DNA of 29,438 bases from Clostridiales bacterium UBA1770 (lineage in GTDB: Bacteria > Bacillota > Clostridia > Oscillospirales > CAG-272), in contig DCGU01000008.1 in NCBI GenBank assembly GCA_002315325.1, forward strand, positions 887-30,324. Reading direction: 5' to 3'. Each line of letters begins with the position of its first letter. The stretch's first letter is position 1. This document shows positions 8,483 through 15,113 of this stretch, piece after piece. The notes under the pieces are model-generated. The model had not been told where the DNA came from. It saw only the letters and a list, made by a program, of their open reading frames with translations, and ran no database searches. Position numbers and translations under genes: made by a program.

Positions 8483-9697
8483 TTAGGGTTGAAACGTGCG
8501 GGCTACGTCACCCAGACGTTTGCATCCCTCGATAATCTGCTCGTCGCTGGGCGTCGAGTAGTTCAGGCGGAAGCACTGGGAGGGCGCCGAAGGATCGCAG
8601 TTGAAGGTTGCACCGGGAACGATGCGCAGCTTGACTGCCATGCAGGCGCGGACGAATGCCGTTGCGTCGATGGAGTCGGGCAGGGTGCACCACAGGAACA
8701 GGCCGCCCTCGGGTCTGGTAAACTTGAGCCACTTGGGCAGGTTCTTATCCAGTTCCTGCAGCATCAGGCTGCACTTGTGACGGTAGATGTTGCGAATGTC
8801 CTCGACGTGGCCCTGGAAATCGTACTGCGTCATGTATTTGTGGCACAGCATTTGGAAGAACAGGTTGGTATGTACGTCCTCAGACTGTTTGGCAACGACC
8901 ATTTTGGCGGTCACGGCCTCGGGGGCAATGATGAAACCGATACGGATACCGGCCGACATAATCTTGGACAGACTGGAGCAGTAAATGACGATACCCTCGG
9001 TATCCATGCTCTTGATGGTCGGGATTTCCTCCCCGGCAAAACGCAATTCACCGTAGGGGTTGTCCTCCAAAATCATGACGTTGTATTTTAATGCCAATGC
9101 GTAAATGGCCCGGCGCTTCTCCAGCGACGTGGTCAAACCTGCCGGGTTTTGGAAGGTAGGAATCAAATACATCAGTTTGGCGTCCGGATGATCCTGCAGC
9201 GCTTTTTCAAGTGCTTCGATATCGGGACCGTCGTCCAGCAGCGGCACGCCGACGGTGTTGGCGTTGACCGTGGAACGGAAAGCGTTGAGCGCGCCGATGA
9301 AGGTGGGATTTTCGCAAATGATGCTCTCGCCCTCTTCGCACAGAATTTTGGCGGCCAGTTCGATACCCTGGTTACCGCCGGAAACGATGACGCATTCGTC
9401 GTTGAATTTATCACCGCGTGCGACGGATTTACCGATGCCCCACACGTTGTACTGCCGTTCGGCAATGGCGGCACGCAGCGGCGCGTAACCGTCGCTGACA
9501 CCGTACTGCAGGGCAGTGGTTGCCTCAGTGGCAAAAATATCGGCGGCAATCTGTGCCATCTCCTTCACGGGGAAGGTTTCGGCGGCGGGGTTGCCGGCAG
9601 CGAACGAAATGGTTTCTGCGTCGGAAGGCGCTTTTAAAATTTCACGAATGGCCGACGGTTTCAGGTTGGCAATACGTGCGGCAAAACGGTATTCCAT
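8483..9697 (-). CDS. PLP-dependent class I/II aminotransferase
   Basis: 404 residues of the fold-type I aminotransferase family, close to the LysN/MocR-type branch. The pyridoxal phosphate lysine is Lys245 in SSLSKIMSAGIRIG. NPAGL (about 184-188) and EDNPYGELRF with its cofactor-binding Asp are present, as is the C-terminal substrate-carboxylate Arg in QCFRLNYS. It should move amino groups between an amino acid and a 2-oxo acid; adjacency to trpS might suggest an aromatic substrate, but that is only inference. The ATG at 9697 has AGAGGTAC upstream. It is the first gene of the apparent operon with trpS and ackA, driven by a near-consensus promoter at 9759-9788. Confidence 0.9.
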   Translation of the reverse strand: MEYRFAARIANLKPSAIREILKAPSDAETISFAAGNPAAETFPVKEMAQIAADIFATEATTALQYGVSDGYAPLRAAIAERQYNVWGIGKSVARGDKFNDECVIVSGGNQGIELAAKILCEEGESIICENPTFIGALNAFRSTVNANTVGVPLLDDGPDIEALEKALQDHPDAKLMYLIPTFQNPAGLTTSLEKRRAIYALALKYNVMILEDNPYGELRFAGEEIPTIKSMDTEGIVIYCSSLSKIMSAGIRIGFIIAPEAVTAKMVVAKQSEDVHTNLFFQMLCHKYMTQYDFQGHVEDIRNIYRHKCSLMLQELDKNLPKWLKFTRPEGGLFLWCTLPDSIDATAFVRACMAVKLRIVPGATFNCDPSAPSQCFRLNYSTPSDEQIIEGCKRLGDVARTFQP

Positions 9698-9758
9698 GTG
9701 TGTACCTCTTCTATCGTTTAGAAATTATAATTTGCAAAAATAAAAATTACAGTTAAAT

Positions 9759-9788
9759 ATTATAGCATAAAAAGGATTTATCTGTCAA
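9759..9788 (-). promoter_or_regulatory. Promoter for the aminotransferase-trpS-ackA operon
   Basis: On the minus strand: -35 TTGACA (9788-9783), 18-base spacer, -10 TATAAT (9764-9759), with TGC just upstream as an extended -10. Both hexamers are perfect consensus. The -35 box overlaps the last codons of the NUDIX gene. Confidence 0.85.
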
Positions 9789-10272
9789 CCGCGGTATACG
9801 GCATCGGCAGTACCCGGCCGTCCAAAACGGCGCCCGTTAATGTTTCCCCGGAATACGTGAGTTTTAAGGAAAAGAAGGGGTGCGGCGCACCGATGAGGTC
9901 CAAAAAGATGCGGTCGCCCTCCCACATAGGCAGCGACAGCAACTTTTCACGGTCAATCCAATCCAGGTCGCCTTCGTCGCATTCCTTCAGGTCGCCTGTC
10001 CAGTCGGTCACGCGGAACAGGTGCATATATTCGGTGGTGATAACGTCGGAAACAAAGGTGATGATGCCGCGGTATTCCCAGGCGGTCGGGGTCAGGCCCG
10101 TCTCTTCCCACACCTCGCGCAGCATGCAGTCCTCGGGGCTTTCATTGGCCTCGAATTTGCCGCCCACGCCCAGCCATTTGTCGTGGTTTTCGTCATTCTC
10201 TTTTTTGGTGCGGTGCAGCATCAAATACTGCCCGTCCTTTTCAATATAACAAACGGTGGACATTTTGGCCAT
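9778..10272 (-). CDS. NUDIX hydrolase (MutT/8-oxo-dGTP diphosphatase-like)
   Basis: 164 residues from the chosen start. The Nudix box Gx5Ex7REUxEExGU is complete from Gly38 to Leu60 (GKFEANE ... REVWEETGL). Such enzymes hydrolyse a nucleoside diphosphate linked to another group; the layout resembles clostridial 8-oxo-dGTP diphosphatases, but the substrate cannot be read from sequence. The frame stays open to 10413, but ATG at 10272 is preferred because AGAGGAAG lies about 6 bases upstream and the protein then begins directly with the Nudix fold. A -10-like TATACT is at 10313-10308, with no good -35. It is transcribed away from the MATE gene. Confidence 0.88.
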   Translation of the reverse strand: MAKMSTVCYIEKDGQYLMLHRTKKENDENHDKWLGVGGKFEANESPEDCMLREVWEETGLTPTAWEYRGIITFVSDVITTEYMHLFRVTDWTGDLKECDEGDLDWIDREKLLSLPMWEGDRIFLDLIGAPHPFFSLKLTYSGETLTGAVLDGRVLPMPYTAVDR

Positions 10273-10343
10273 GGCGTTCTTCCTCTCTATGCAATACAGT
10301 ACGTAATAGTATACCACATTTTGGGGTAAAATGCCCGTATCCC

Positions 10344-10372
10344 TTGCAAGTTTATGTAAAAGCGAGTATAAT
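10344..10372 (+). promoter_or_regulatory. Promoter for the MATE exporter
   Basis: TTGCAA (10344-10349), 17-base spacer, TATAAT (10367-10372), 69 bases upstream of the start codon. The same -35 variant and spacing recur at 3126, 11937 and 27873. Confidence 0.78.
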
Positions 10373-10441
10373 AGTAGTCCTTTACGGCTTATAATAAAAA
10401 TCGGAAACGGCACACGTTGGGAATGGAGGGAGAAAGCACGT

Positions 10442-11914
10442 ATGGTTGGTAAGACAAAAGCACAAGTGAATTTAACCGTAGGGCCTTTGCTCCCCCGGAT
10501 TATCGTCTACACGGTGCCGATTATTTTGAGCGGCATTCTGCAGCTGCTCTTCAACACGGCGGATACGCTGGTGGTAGGGCGCTACGGCGGCGCCACCGTG
10601 GACGAGTGTGAAACGGCGCTGGCTGCCGTCGGTTCCTGCGGTGCCTTGACGGCACTGCTCACCAATTTGTTCTTAGGATTGTCCGTCGGCTCCGGCGTTT
10701 GCGTCGCGCACGACATAGGTGCAGAGAAATGGGACAAAGTGGATAAAGTGGTCCACACGTCCGTGTTGACGTCCATAATTTGCGGCATCGGCGTGTCTGT
10801 GTTCGGCTTTATCGCCGCGCGACCGGCGTTGGCATTGATGGGGACGGAGGCATCGGTTTTGGACGAAGCCGTGCCCTATATGCGAGCCGTGTTCTGCGGT
10901 ATGCCCGCCTGCATGATTTATAACTTTTGCGCTACCATGCTGCGCTCCCGCGGGGACACCGTACACCCCATGATCTTCCTCACGGTTGCCGGTGTGCTCA
11001 ACGTTGCGCTTAATCTCGTGATGGTGATTGTCTTCGGTCTCGGGGCCCTCGGCGTCGGGATTGCAACGGCAGTGTCGCAATACGTTTCCTGTTTTGCCGT
11101 TTTGATTTTTATGATGCGGCTGGACGGCCCCTGCCGCGTGTCCCTCAAAGAGCTGCAAATTGATAAAGAATCCCTTCGCCGTATCGTTGTCATCGGCTTG
11201 CCTGCGGGACTCCAGGGCTGTATTTTCTCCATTTCCAACGTTTTGATTCAGTCTTCGGTCAACAGCTTCGGCAAGGTTGTGGTGGCAGGCAATACAGCCG
11301 CTTCCAATCTGGACGGTTATATCTACATCGCACAGAACGCCCTGTATCACACCGTGCTGACGTTCGTCGGCCAAAACCGCGGGGCGCATAAGTACGATCG
11401 TGCGGTGCGCAGCATCGGCTGGTGTTCCTTATTGGTCACGGCTGTCGGTCTTTTTTTCGGATTCGGCGAATTTGCCTTCGGTCGGCAGCTGCTTACCCTG
11501 TTTGCACCGGACAACCCGGCGGTCGTTGAGGCCGGTATGGCGCGTCTGCAGGTCATCTGCACCACGTATTTCCTGTGCGGACTGATGGAGGTCGGGTGCG
11601 GCGCCCTGCGCGGTATGGGCAAATCTTTAACACCGATGATTATCTCCCTGACCGGTTCCTGTGTCATGCGTATTGTGTGGATTTATACGGTGTTCCGTAT
11701 CCATCCCACGCAGTTTATCCTGTACGTTTCCTATCCGATTTCCTGGCTGCTGACGGCCGGTACGCATTTTATCTTCTGCGCCGTGATTTTGAATCACCGC
11801 CTGCACGGTATTCCCGGCCGCCGTACGACAATCACAACGAATTCTGTCAATTCAGTCAATGCTGTTAATGCTGTTGATGCCGACAACACTGCCGATACGA
11901 CCGATAGCCAATAA
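10442..11914 (+). CDS. MATE family efflux transporter
   Basis: 490 residues with about 12 hydrophobic helices. The N terminus (GPLLPRIIVYTVPIILSGILQ and LLFNTADTLVVGRYGG) is typical of NorM/DinF-like MATE exporters, which pump cationic drugs or metabolites out in exchange for Na+ or H+. The halves are visible as the two repeats beginning near residues 20 and 240. The frame opens at 10331, but the ATG at 10442 is chosen because GGAGGGAG precedes it and the -10 box lies at 10367. The cytoplasmic C terminus ends in eight tripeptides of the type [N/D]-[S/A/T]-X, an odd low-complexity tail not needed for transport. A terminator follows at once. Confidence 0.93.
   Translation: MVGKTKAQVNLTVGPLLPRIIVYTVPIILSGILQLLFNTADTLVVGRYGGATVDECETALAAVGSCGALTALLTNLFLGLSVGSGVCVAHDIGAEKWDKVDKVVHTSVLTSIICGIGVSVFGFIAARPALALMGTEASVLDEAVPYMRAVFCGMPACMIYNFCATMLRSRGDTVHPMIFLTVAGVLNVALNLVMVIVFGLGALGVGIATAVSQYVSCFAVLIFMMRLDGPCRVSLKELQIDKESLRRIVVIGLPAGLQGCIFSISNVLIQSSVNSFGKVVVAGNTAASNLDGYIYIAQNALYHTVLTFVGQNRGAHKYDRAVRSIGWCSLLVTAVGLFFGFGEFAFGRQLLTLFAPDNPAVVEAGMARLQVICTTYFLCGLMEVGCGALRGMGKSLTPMIISLTGSCVMRIVWIYTVFRIHPTQFILYVSYPISWLLTAGTHFIFCAVILNHRLHGIPGRRTTITTNSVNSVNAVNAVDADNTADTTDSQ
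11840..11911 (+). repeat. In-frame 9-nt tandem repeat at the 3' end of the MATE gene
   Basis: Eight 9-base units encode NSV, NSV, NAV, NAV, DAD, NTA, DTT and DSQ (residues 467-490). The first four are nearly identical; the last four are decayed. The array runs right up to the stop codon. Confidence 0.8.
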
Positions 11915-11927
11915 ACAATTGAAAATG

Positions 11928-11960
11928 CCGCCTCGCTTGCAAAGCGGGGCGGTTTGTGTT
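11928..11960 (+). terminator. Rho-independent terminator of the MATE gene
   Basis: CCGCCTCGCTT (11928-11938) pairs with AAGCGGGGCGG (11942-11952), with one U-G pair and a GCA loop, followed by TTTGTGTT. The loop also forms part of the next gene's -35 box. Confidence 0.82.
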
Positions 11961-11965
11961 ATAAT
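11937..11965 (+). promoter_or_regulatory. Promoter for the small lipoprotein gene, embedded in a terminator
   Basis: TTGCAA (11937-11942), 17-base spacer, TATAAT (11960-11965), with TGT in front as an extended -10. The -35 hexamer spans the loop of the MATE terminator. Confidence 0.78.
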
Positions 11966-12003
11966 ACCAACAAACCCTATAAAATATTTGGAGGTACACA
12001 AAA

Positions 12004-12357
12004 ATGAAAAAAATGGTTCGCATTCTCGCGGTTGCAATGGTAACCGTTCTTCTCTCCCTGGCACTCGTATCCTGCGGCGGTCCTTCCGGTACGTACGGTG
12101 ACAAATCCGGTCTGGCAGGTGTGCAGTACACCTTCTCCGGCAGCAAAGTAACCGTTACGGCAGCCGTTCTCGGTTTCGAGAAATCCTTTGAAGGCACCTA
12201 CAAGATGGGCAAAGACGACGAAGGCAACAAGACCATCACCTTCACCTTTGAAAGTGACGATGCTTCTGCTTACAGCGGCACGTTGTCCTACGGCGAAGGC
12301 AAGGACGACAACGGTTCCTTCATCACCCTCGGCGGCGTATCTTACTACAAGCAGTAA
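12004..12357 (+). CDS. Small predicted lipoprotein of unknown function
   Basis: 117 residues. A short basic start (MKKMVR), a hydrophobic stretch and the lipobox LVSC place the lipidated Cys at about residue 24, so the protein should be tethered to the outer face of the membrane. The mature part is short, Gly/Asp/Lys-rich and predicted to be beta strands (VQYTFSGSKVTVTAAVLGFEK, in two pieces around the glycine). The layout resembles small clostridial lipoproteins that carry a lipocalin-like or DUF5640-like sheet, but this is a resemblance by eye only. GGAGG lies 8-9 bases before the ATG. The codon choice (many optimal AAG, GGC, ACC codons) suggests good expression. It has its own extended -10 promoter. 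No terminator is seen before the structured region that follows. Confidence 0.82.
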   Translation: MKKMVRILAVAMVTVLLSLALVSCGGPSGTYGDKSGLAGVQYTFSGSKVTVTAAVLGFEKSFEGTYKMGKDDEGNKTITFTFESDDASAYSGTLSYGEGKDDNGSFITLGGVSYYKQ

Positions 12358-12361
12358 TCTA

Positions 12362-12466
12362 GCGTGACGCATTTTCCTGCGTAATCGGTCTCTCGCCGGT
12401 CACGCACTTCAACAACACTTGCCGACTGAACGTCGGTTCCGCCCGCAGGGCGGCCGTGTTTGTTGC
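12362..12466 (+). other. Possible structured RNA: two consecutive three-way-junction folds upstream of the HD gene
   Basis: Fold 1: GCGTGAC (12362-12368) pairs with GTCACGC (12399-12405), enclosing GCA/TGC and CGG/CCG mini-hairpins. Fold 2: CAACAACAC (12410-12418) pairs with GTGTTTGTTG (12456-12465) with one bulge, enclosing CCGAC-TGAAC-GTCGG (12422-12436) and CCGCCC-GCA-GGGCGG (12439-12453). It ends 30 bases before the HD gene start, so it may be that gene's leader or the 3' end of the lipoprotein mRNA. It does not match a riboswitch that I recognise. Confidence 0.45.
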
Positions 12467-12495
12467 AAAATAACCATAGAACGAGGACGTTTATT

Positions 12496-13101
12496 ATGCC
12501 ATTGACACAATCCACACCGCAATTGAATAAAGAGCGGTTTGTCACGTTATATCAGTCCAAAATCAAGCGTGAAGGCGCAGACGATTTGCTTCGTTTTTTG
12601 CTGTCCGAGCAGAGCGATTTCTTCGCAGCGCCCGCCAGCACCCGTTTCCACGGGGACTACGAAGGCGGTCTTTGCGAACACAGCCTGAACGTGTACGAGT
12701 GTTTGTGTGACAATATGCCGCGTTTGGAAAAGCGTTACGGATTCCATTATGAGGAAGAAAGCCTTGCGATTGCAGCGCTTTTACACGACCTGTGCAAGGT
12801 AAACTTCTATAAAACGGAAATGCGCAACGTCAAAAAGAACGGCGTGTGGGAAGCAGTGCCGTATTACACCATCGAGGATAATTTGCCCTACGGTCACGGT
12901 GAAAAGTCGGTGTATATCATCTCCGGCTATATGAAACTCACCCGTGACGAGGCGTTTGCCATCCGATATCACATGGGCTTCTCCGAATCCCAGGAAAATA
13001 TCGGCAACGTCGGTAAGGCGCTGGAAATGTTCCCCTTGGCGTACGGTTTGTGCTGCGCCGATATGGAAGCGTCCTATTACATGGAAGGCGTCATTAAATA
13101 A
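12496..13101 (+). CDS. HD-domain phosphohydrolase
   Basis: 201 residues. Metal-binding residues of the HD superfamily are in order: His62 (CEHSLNVYECL), His97-Asp98 (LLHDLCK), probable His134 and His159, and Asp189 (CCADME). Members remove phosphate from nucleotides or cyclic dinucleotides or cleave RNA ends; which applies here is not known. The frame opens at 12460, but ATG at 12496 is preferred because GAGGACG lies upstream at a workable distance and the earlier residues (NNHRTRT) look like leader. There is no membrane segment, so it is cytoplasmic. A strong terminator follows 3 bases after the stop. A structured leader-like region precedes it. Confidence 0.85.
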   Translation: MPLTQSTPQLNKERFVTLYQSKIKREGADDLLRFLLSEQSDFFAAPASTRFHGDYEGGLCEHSLNVYECLCDNMPRLEKRYGFHYEEESLAIAALLHDLCKVNFYKTEMRNVKKNGVWEAVPYYTIEDNLPYGHGEKSVYIISGYMKLTRDEAFAIRYHMGFSESQENIGNVGKALEMFPLAYGLCCADMEASYYMEGVIK

Positions 13102-13104
13102 TTC

Positions 13105-13139
13105 AAAAAACGGTACCGATATTGTCGGTGCCGTTTTTT
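13105..13139 (+). terminator. Rho-independent terminator of the HD gene
   Basis: A 15-bp stem (13105-13119 with 13125-13139) built on ACGGTACCGA/TCGGTGCCGT with one G-U pair, flanked by A6 and T6. Confidence 0.93.
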
Positions 13140-13450
13140 GTATGCTTGAAAAGCATAATAAAAAAGGTATTTCTCAGATCAGAGCTTCTTTGCGTCAAAA
13201 TGATCAATGAATTTGAAATGAACCTGCGAGCCCCTTGGGGATAATGAACCTGAAAAGGCTCCTTCTTGAGGGAGCTGGCACGCGAAGCGTGACTGAAGGA
13301 GTTCATCCTTAAACAGAGAGTATTTCAACCACTGCCAAAACACATTTCCGTAGGGCTGGTGGCTTATCTCCCGAGAACCCTCGTAACTCTCTTTGTTCGT
13401 TGTGGGGAACCCCTTCCCCCGCCGAAAATCAAAAACCTACCATGAAATCC
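13140..13450. other. Intergenic region with repeat B copy 3 and degenerate palindromes
   Basis: No gene is seen. It contains a 10-base direct repeat AATGAACCTG (13217-13226 and 13243-13252) around a CCCCTTGGGG palindrome, the palindromic repeat at 13257-13301, and a decayed G+C-rich palindrome (13349-13432) that resembles the arms at 5467-5592. The rest shows nothing recognisable. Confidence 0.55.
13257..13301 (+). repeat. Palindromic intergenic repeat B, copy 3
   Basis: GGCTCCTTC with GAGGGAGC, then the hairpin CACGC-GAA-GCGTG, then the CTGAAGGAG tail. The layout and tail equal those of copies 1 and 2, while the second hairpin has different, still paired, bases. The 5' CTCCTTC can also pair with the 3' GAAGGAG. 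Confidence 0.7.
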
Positions 13451-13480
13451 TGACCATTATCACTCAATTTGTGGTATAAT
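13451..13480 (+). promoter_or_regulatory. Probable promoter for the polysaccharide deacetylase gene
   Basis: A perfect TATAAT (13475-13480) with a weak -35 (TGACCA at 13451-13456, 18-base spacer), 34-40 bases before the likely start codon. Confidence 0.55.
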
Positions 13481-13519
13481 GTACGTGTAAATTTTCTATA
13501 TCGGAGGTATACTTTGTTT

Positions 13520-14362
13520 ATGTCTTTGTATATGCGATTTCCCGGGGGCCTGGGCAAATGCCTGACGCTCAGCTATGACGACGGTGTCGAAACCGATATT
13601 CGTCTGATTGAAATTATGAAAAAGAACGGCATTTTGGGCACGTTCAACGTCAACACGGGGCTCTATGTACCGGAGGGTACCGTTTATCCCGCCGGGCAGG
13701 CATCCCGCCGTATGACCAAAAAACAGCTCTACAATGCCTATAAGGATTCCGGTATGGAGGTCGCCGTCCACGGCCGCAGCCATACCTATTTGGATAAAGA
13801 TCCCATCACCAAGTGCGCGTACCAAATCGTCAAGGACCGTGAAGACCTGGAGGATATGTTCGGCGTGATGGTGCGCGGTATGGCTTATCCCTTCGGCACC
13901 TATAACGACGACGTTATTCGCATCATCCGCGACTGCGGTATCGTTTACTCCCGTACGGTACGTTCCACCCACGGCTTCGATATGCCGCAGGAACCCCTGC
14001 GTCTGGACCCTACCTGCCATCATAACGACCCCCAATTGATGGAATTGTGGGATACCTTCCTGAAATACGACCGTGTCCGCAATCCCATGATGTTCTATCT
14101 GTGGGGTCACAGTTACGAGTTTGACGGCAATAACAACTGGAACGTGATCGAGGACTTCTGTGCCGCAGCCGGCGGACATAAAGACGTGTGGTACGCCACC
14201 AACCTGCAGATCATCGAATATCAAATGGCCTTCAAACAGCTTGTTGTCAGTGTCAACGGCGATTACGTGTATAACCCGACCTGCACGACGCTGTGGATGT
14301 CGACGCCCGACGGCGTGGTGAAGTCCTGCGCCCCCGGCGAGCGTATCTTTATCGGCGCCTGA
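13520..14362 (+). CDS. Polysaccharide deacetylase (NodB homology, carbohydrate esterase 4 type)
   Basis: 280 residues. Motif 1 is LTLSYDDG with Asp20 and Asp21, motif 2 is HGRSH (His84, His88, metal ligands), motif 3 is the MAYPFGTYND segment, and LWGHSYEFD near residue 195 supplies a late His. The family removes N-acetyl groups from chitin-like or peptidoglycan sugars. There is no signal peptide, unusual for wall-acting members, so an intracellular substrate is possible. The start is uncertain: GGAGG at 13503-13507 is 6 bases from a TTG at 13514 and 12 from the ATG at 13520; both give nearly the same protein. It is transcribed alone. Confidence 0.87.
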   Translation: MSLYMRFPGGLGKCLTLSYDDGVETDIRLIEIMKKNGILGTFNVNTGLYVPEGTVYPAGQASRRMTKKQLYNAYKDSGMEVAVHGRSHTYLDKDPITKCAYQIVKDREDLEDMFGVMVRGMAYPFGTYNDDVIRIIRDCGIVYSRTVRSTHGFDMPQEPLRLDPTCHHNDPQLMELWDTFLKYDRVRNPMMFYLWGHSYEFDGNNNWNVIEDFCAAAGGHKDVWYATNLQIIEYQMAFKQLVVSVNGDYVYNPTCTTLWMSTPDGVVKSCAPGERIFIGA

Positions 14363-14387
14363 CGGCTTGATGCAATAACAACCGATT

Positions 14388-14420
14388 TTTCCCCGTGCCT
14401 ACTTGCATTTATCGGGGAAA
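14388..14420 (+). promoter_or_regulatory. Inverted repeat around the rubrerythrin promoter (possible operator)
   Basis: TTTCCCCG (14388-14395) and CGGGGAAA (14413-14420) are exact inverted copies, 25 bases apart. The right half lies in the promoter spacer and the -35 box lies between the halves. There is no T-run, so it is a poor terminator. The binding protein is unknown; it does not look like a PerR box. Confidence 0.4.
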
Positions 14421-14431
14421 TAGGGTATAAT
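14403..14431 (+). promoter_or_regulatory. Promoter for the reverse rubrerythrin gene
   Basis: TTGCAT (14403-14408), 17-base spacer, perfect TATAAT (14426-14431), 71 bases before the start codon. Confidence 0.75.
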
Positions 14432-14444
14432 GGAGTCAACTATT

Positions 14445-14485
14445 AAGACGGGGTCCCAATTACGGGAAAATCACCCCCATCTTTT
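14445..14485 (+). promoter_or_regulatory. Leader hairpin in the rubrerythrin 5' untranslated region
   Basis: AAGA and GGGG (14445-14453) can pair with CCCC and TCTT (14475-14483) with one C-A mismatch, enclosing TCCC/GGGA. A short TTTT follows directly, then the AAAGGA ribosome binding site. It could be a leaky attenuator or an mRNA-stabilising fold. Confidence 0.35.
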
Positions 14486-14501
14486 ATGAAAGGATATGAC
14501 T

Positions 14502-15050
14502 ATGAAAAAATGGAGATGCACCGTTTGCGGTGAAATCGTTGAGAGTGACGTTCGTCCGGACAAATGCCCCCTGTGCAAAGCGCCCGGTGAAAAGTTTGAA
14601 GAAGTTAAAGAAGACAATCTGACCTGGGCTGCCGAGCACGTTATCGGTATCGCCAAGGACGTTCCCGAGGAAATCAAGGAAGGCCTGCGCGCCAACTTCA
14701 ACGGCGAGTGCTGCGAAGTCGGTATGTACCTGGCTATGAGCCGCGCTGCTGCTCGTGAAGGCTACCCTGAAATCGCTGAATATTGGAAGACCGCTGCTTT
14801 TGAAGAAGCAGAGCATGCCGCGAAGTTCGCTGAACTTTTGGGCGAAGTCGTTTCTCCCTCCACTGCCGAGAACCTGGCTGTTCGCGTTGCTGCCGAGAAC
14901 GGTGCTACCGCCGGCAAGTTCGAACTGGCTAAGAAGGCAAAGGAACTGAATCTGGACGCTATCCACGACACCGTTCACGAGATGGCTAAGGACGAAGCAC
15001 GCCACGGCAAGGCTTTTGCTGGACTGCTGAAGAGATATTTCAACAAATAA
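14502..15050 (+). CDS. Reverse rubrerythrin (N-terminal rubredoxin, C-terminal diiron domain)
   Basis: 182 residues. A rubredoxin iron site comes first (Cys6, Cys9, Cys22, Cys25), followed by a ferritin-like four-helix domain with GECCEVGMYLAM, FEEAEHAAKF and DEARHGKAF supplying the Glu/His ligands. This order is the reverse of classical rubrerythrin and matches the clostridial proteins known as NADH peroxidases, which reduce H2O2 (and take part in O2 removal) using electrons from an NADH-rubredoxin reductase. ATG at 14502 is preferred over 14496 because AAAGGA at 14489-14494 is 7 bases upstream of it. Codons are strongly biased to GCT, CTG, AAG and GAA, as in highly expressed genes. Own promoter, inverted-repeat operator candidate and leader hairpin upstream; terminator downstream. 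The diiron half is nearly identical to that of the next gene. Confidence 0.93.
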   Translation: MKKWRCTVCGEIVESDVRPDKCPLCKAPGEKFEEVKEDNLTWAAEHVIGIAKDVPEEIKEGLRANFNGECCEVGMYLAMSRAAAREGYPEIAEYWKTAAFEEAEHAAKFAELLGEVVSPSTAENLAVRVAAENGATAGKFELAKKAKELNLDAIHDTVHEMAKDEARHGKAFAGLLKRYFNK

Positions 15051-15064
15051 TTATCCGACAAAGC

Positions 15065-15096
15065 AGAGAGGATCCGGTGCGGGTCCTCTCTTTTTA
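15065..15096 (+). terminator. Rho-independent terminator of the reverse rubrerythrin gene
   Basis: AGAGAGGATCC (15065-15075) pairs with GGGTCCTCTCT (15081-15091) with one G-U pair, followed by T5. The ribosome binding site AAGGTGAC of the next gene follows closely, and no separate promoter is visible, so that gene may depend on readthrough. Confidence 0.88.
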
Positions 15097-15113
15097 AAAA
15101 AGAAGGTGACAAT

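Noticed and set aside
12362..12406. tRNA-like 7-bp closing stem GCGTGAC/GTCACGC followed by A
   Set aside because: The fold is only 44 bases long, lacks the D arm and anticodon arm, and has a 3-bp arm with a loop that does not match the T loop.
13217..13252. CRISPR-like or phage-attachment direct repeat (AATGAACCTG twice)
   Set aside because: There are only two 10-base copies 16 bases apart, with no integrase, cas gene or further units.
14385..14420. Deacetylase-gene terminator
   Set aside because: The TTTCCCCG/CGGGGAAA inverted repeat lacks a T-run on either strand and overlaps the rubrerythrin promoter, so an operator role fits better.
14445..14485. Riboswitch for the rubrerythrin gene
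   Set aside because: The fold is a simple hairpin with a mismatch and no ligand-binding core; it is listed only as a possible attenuator.
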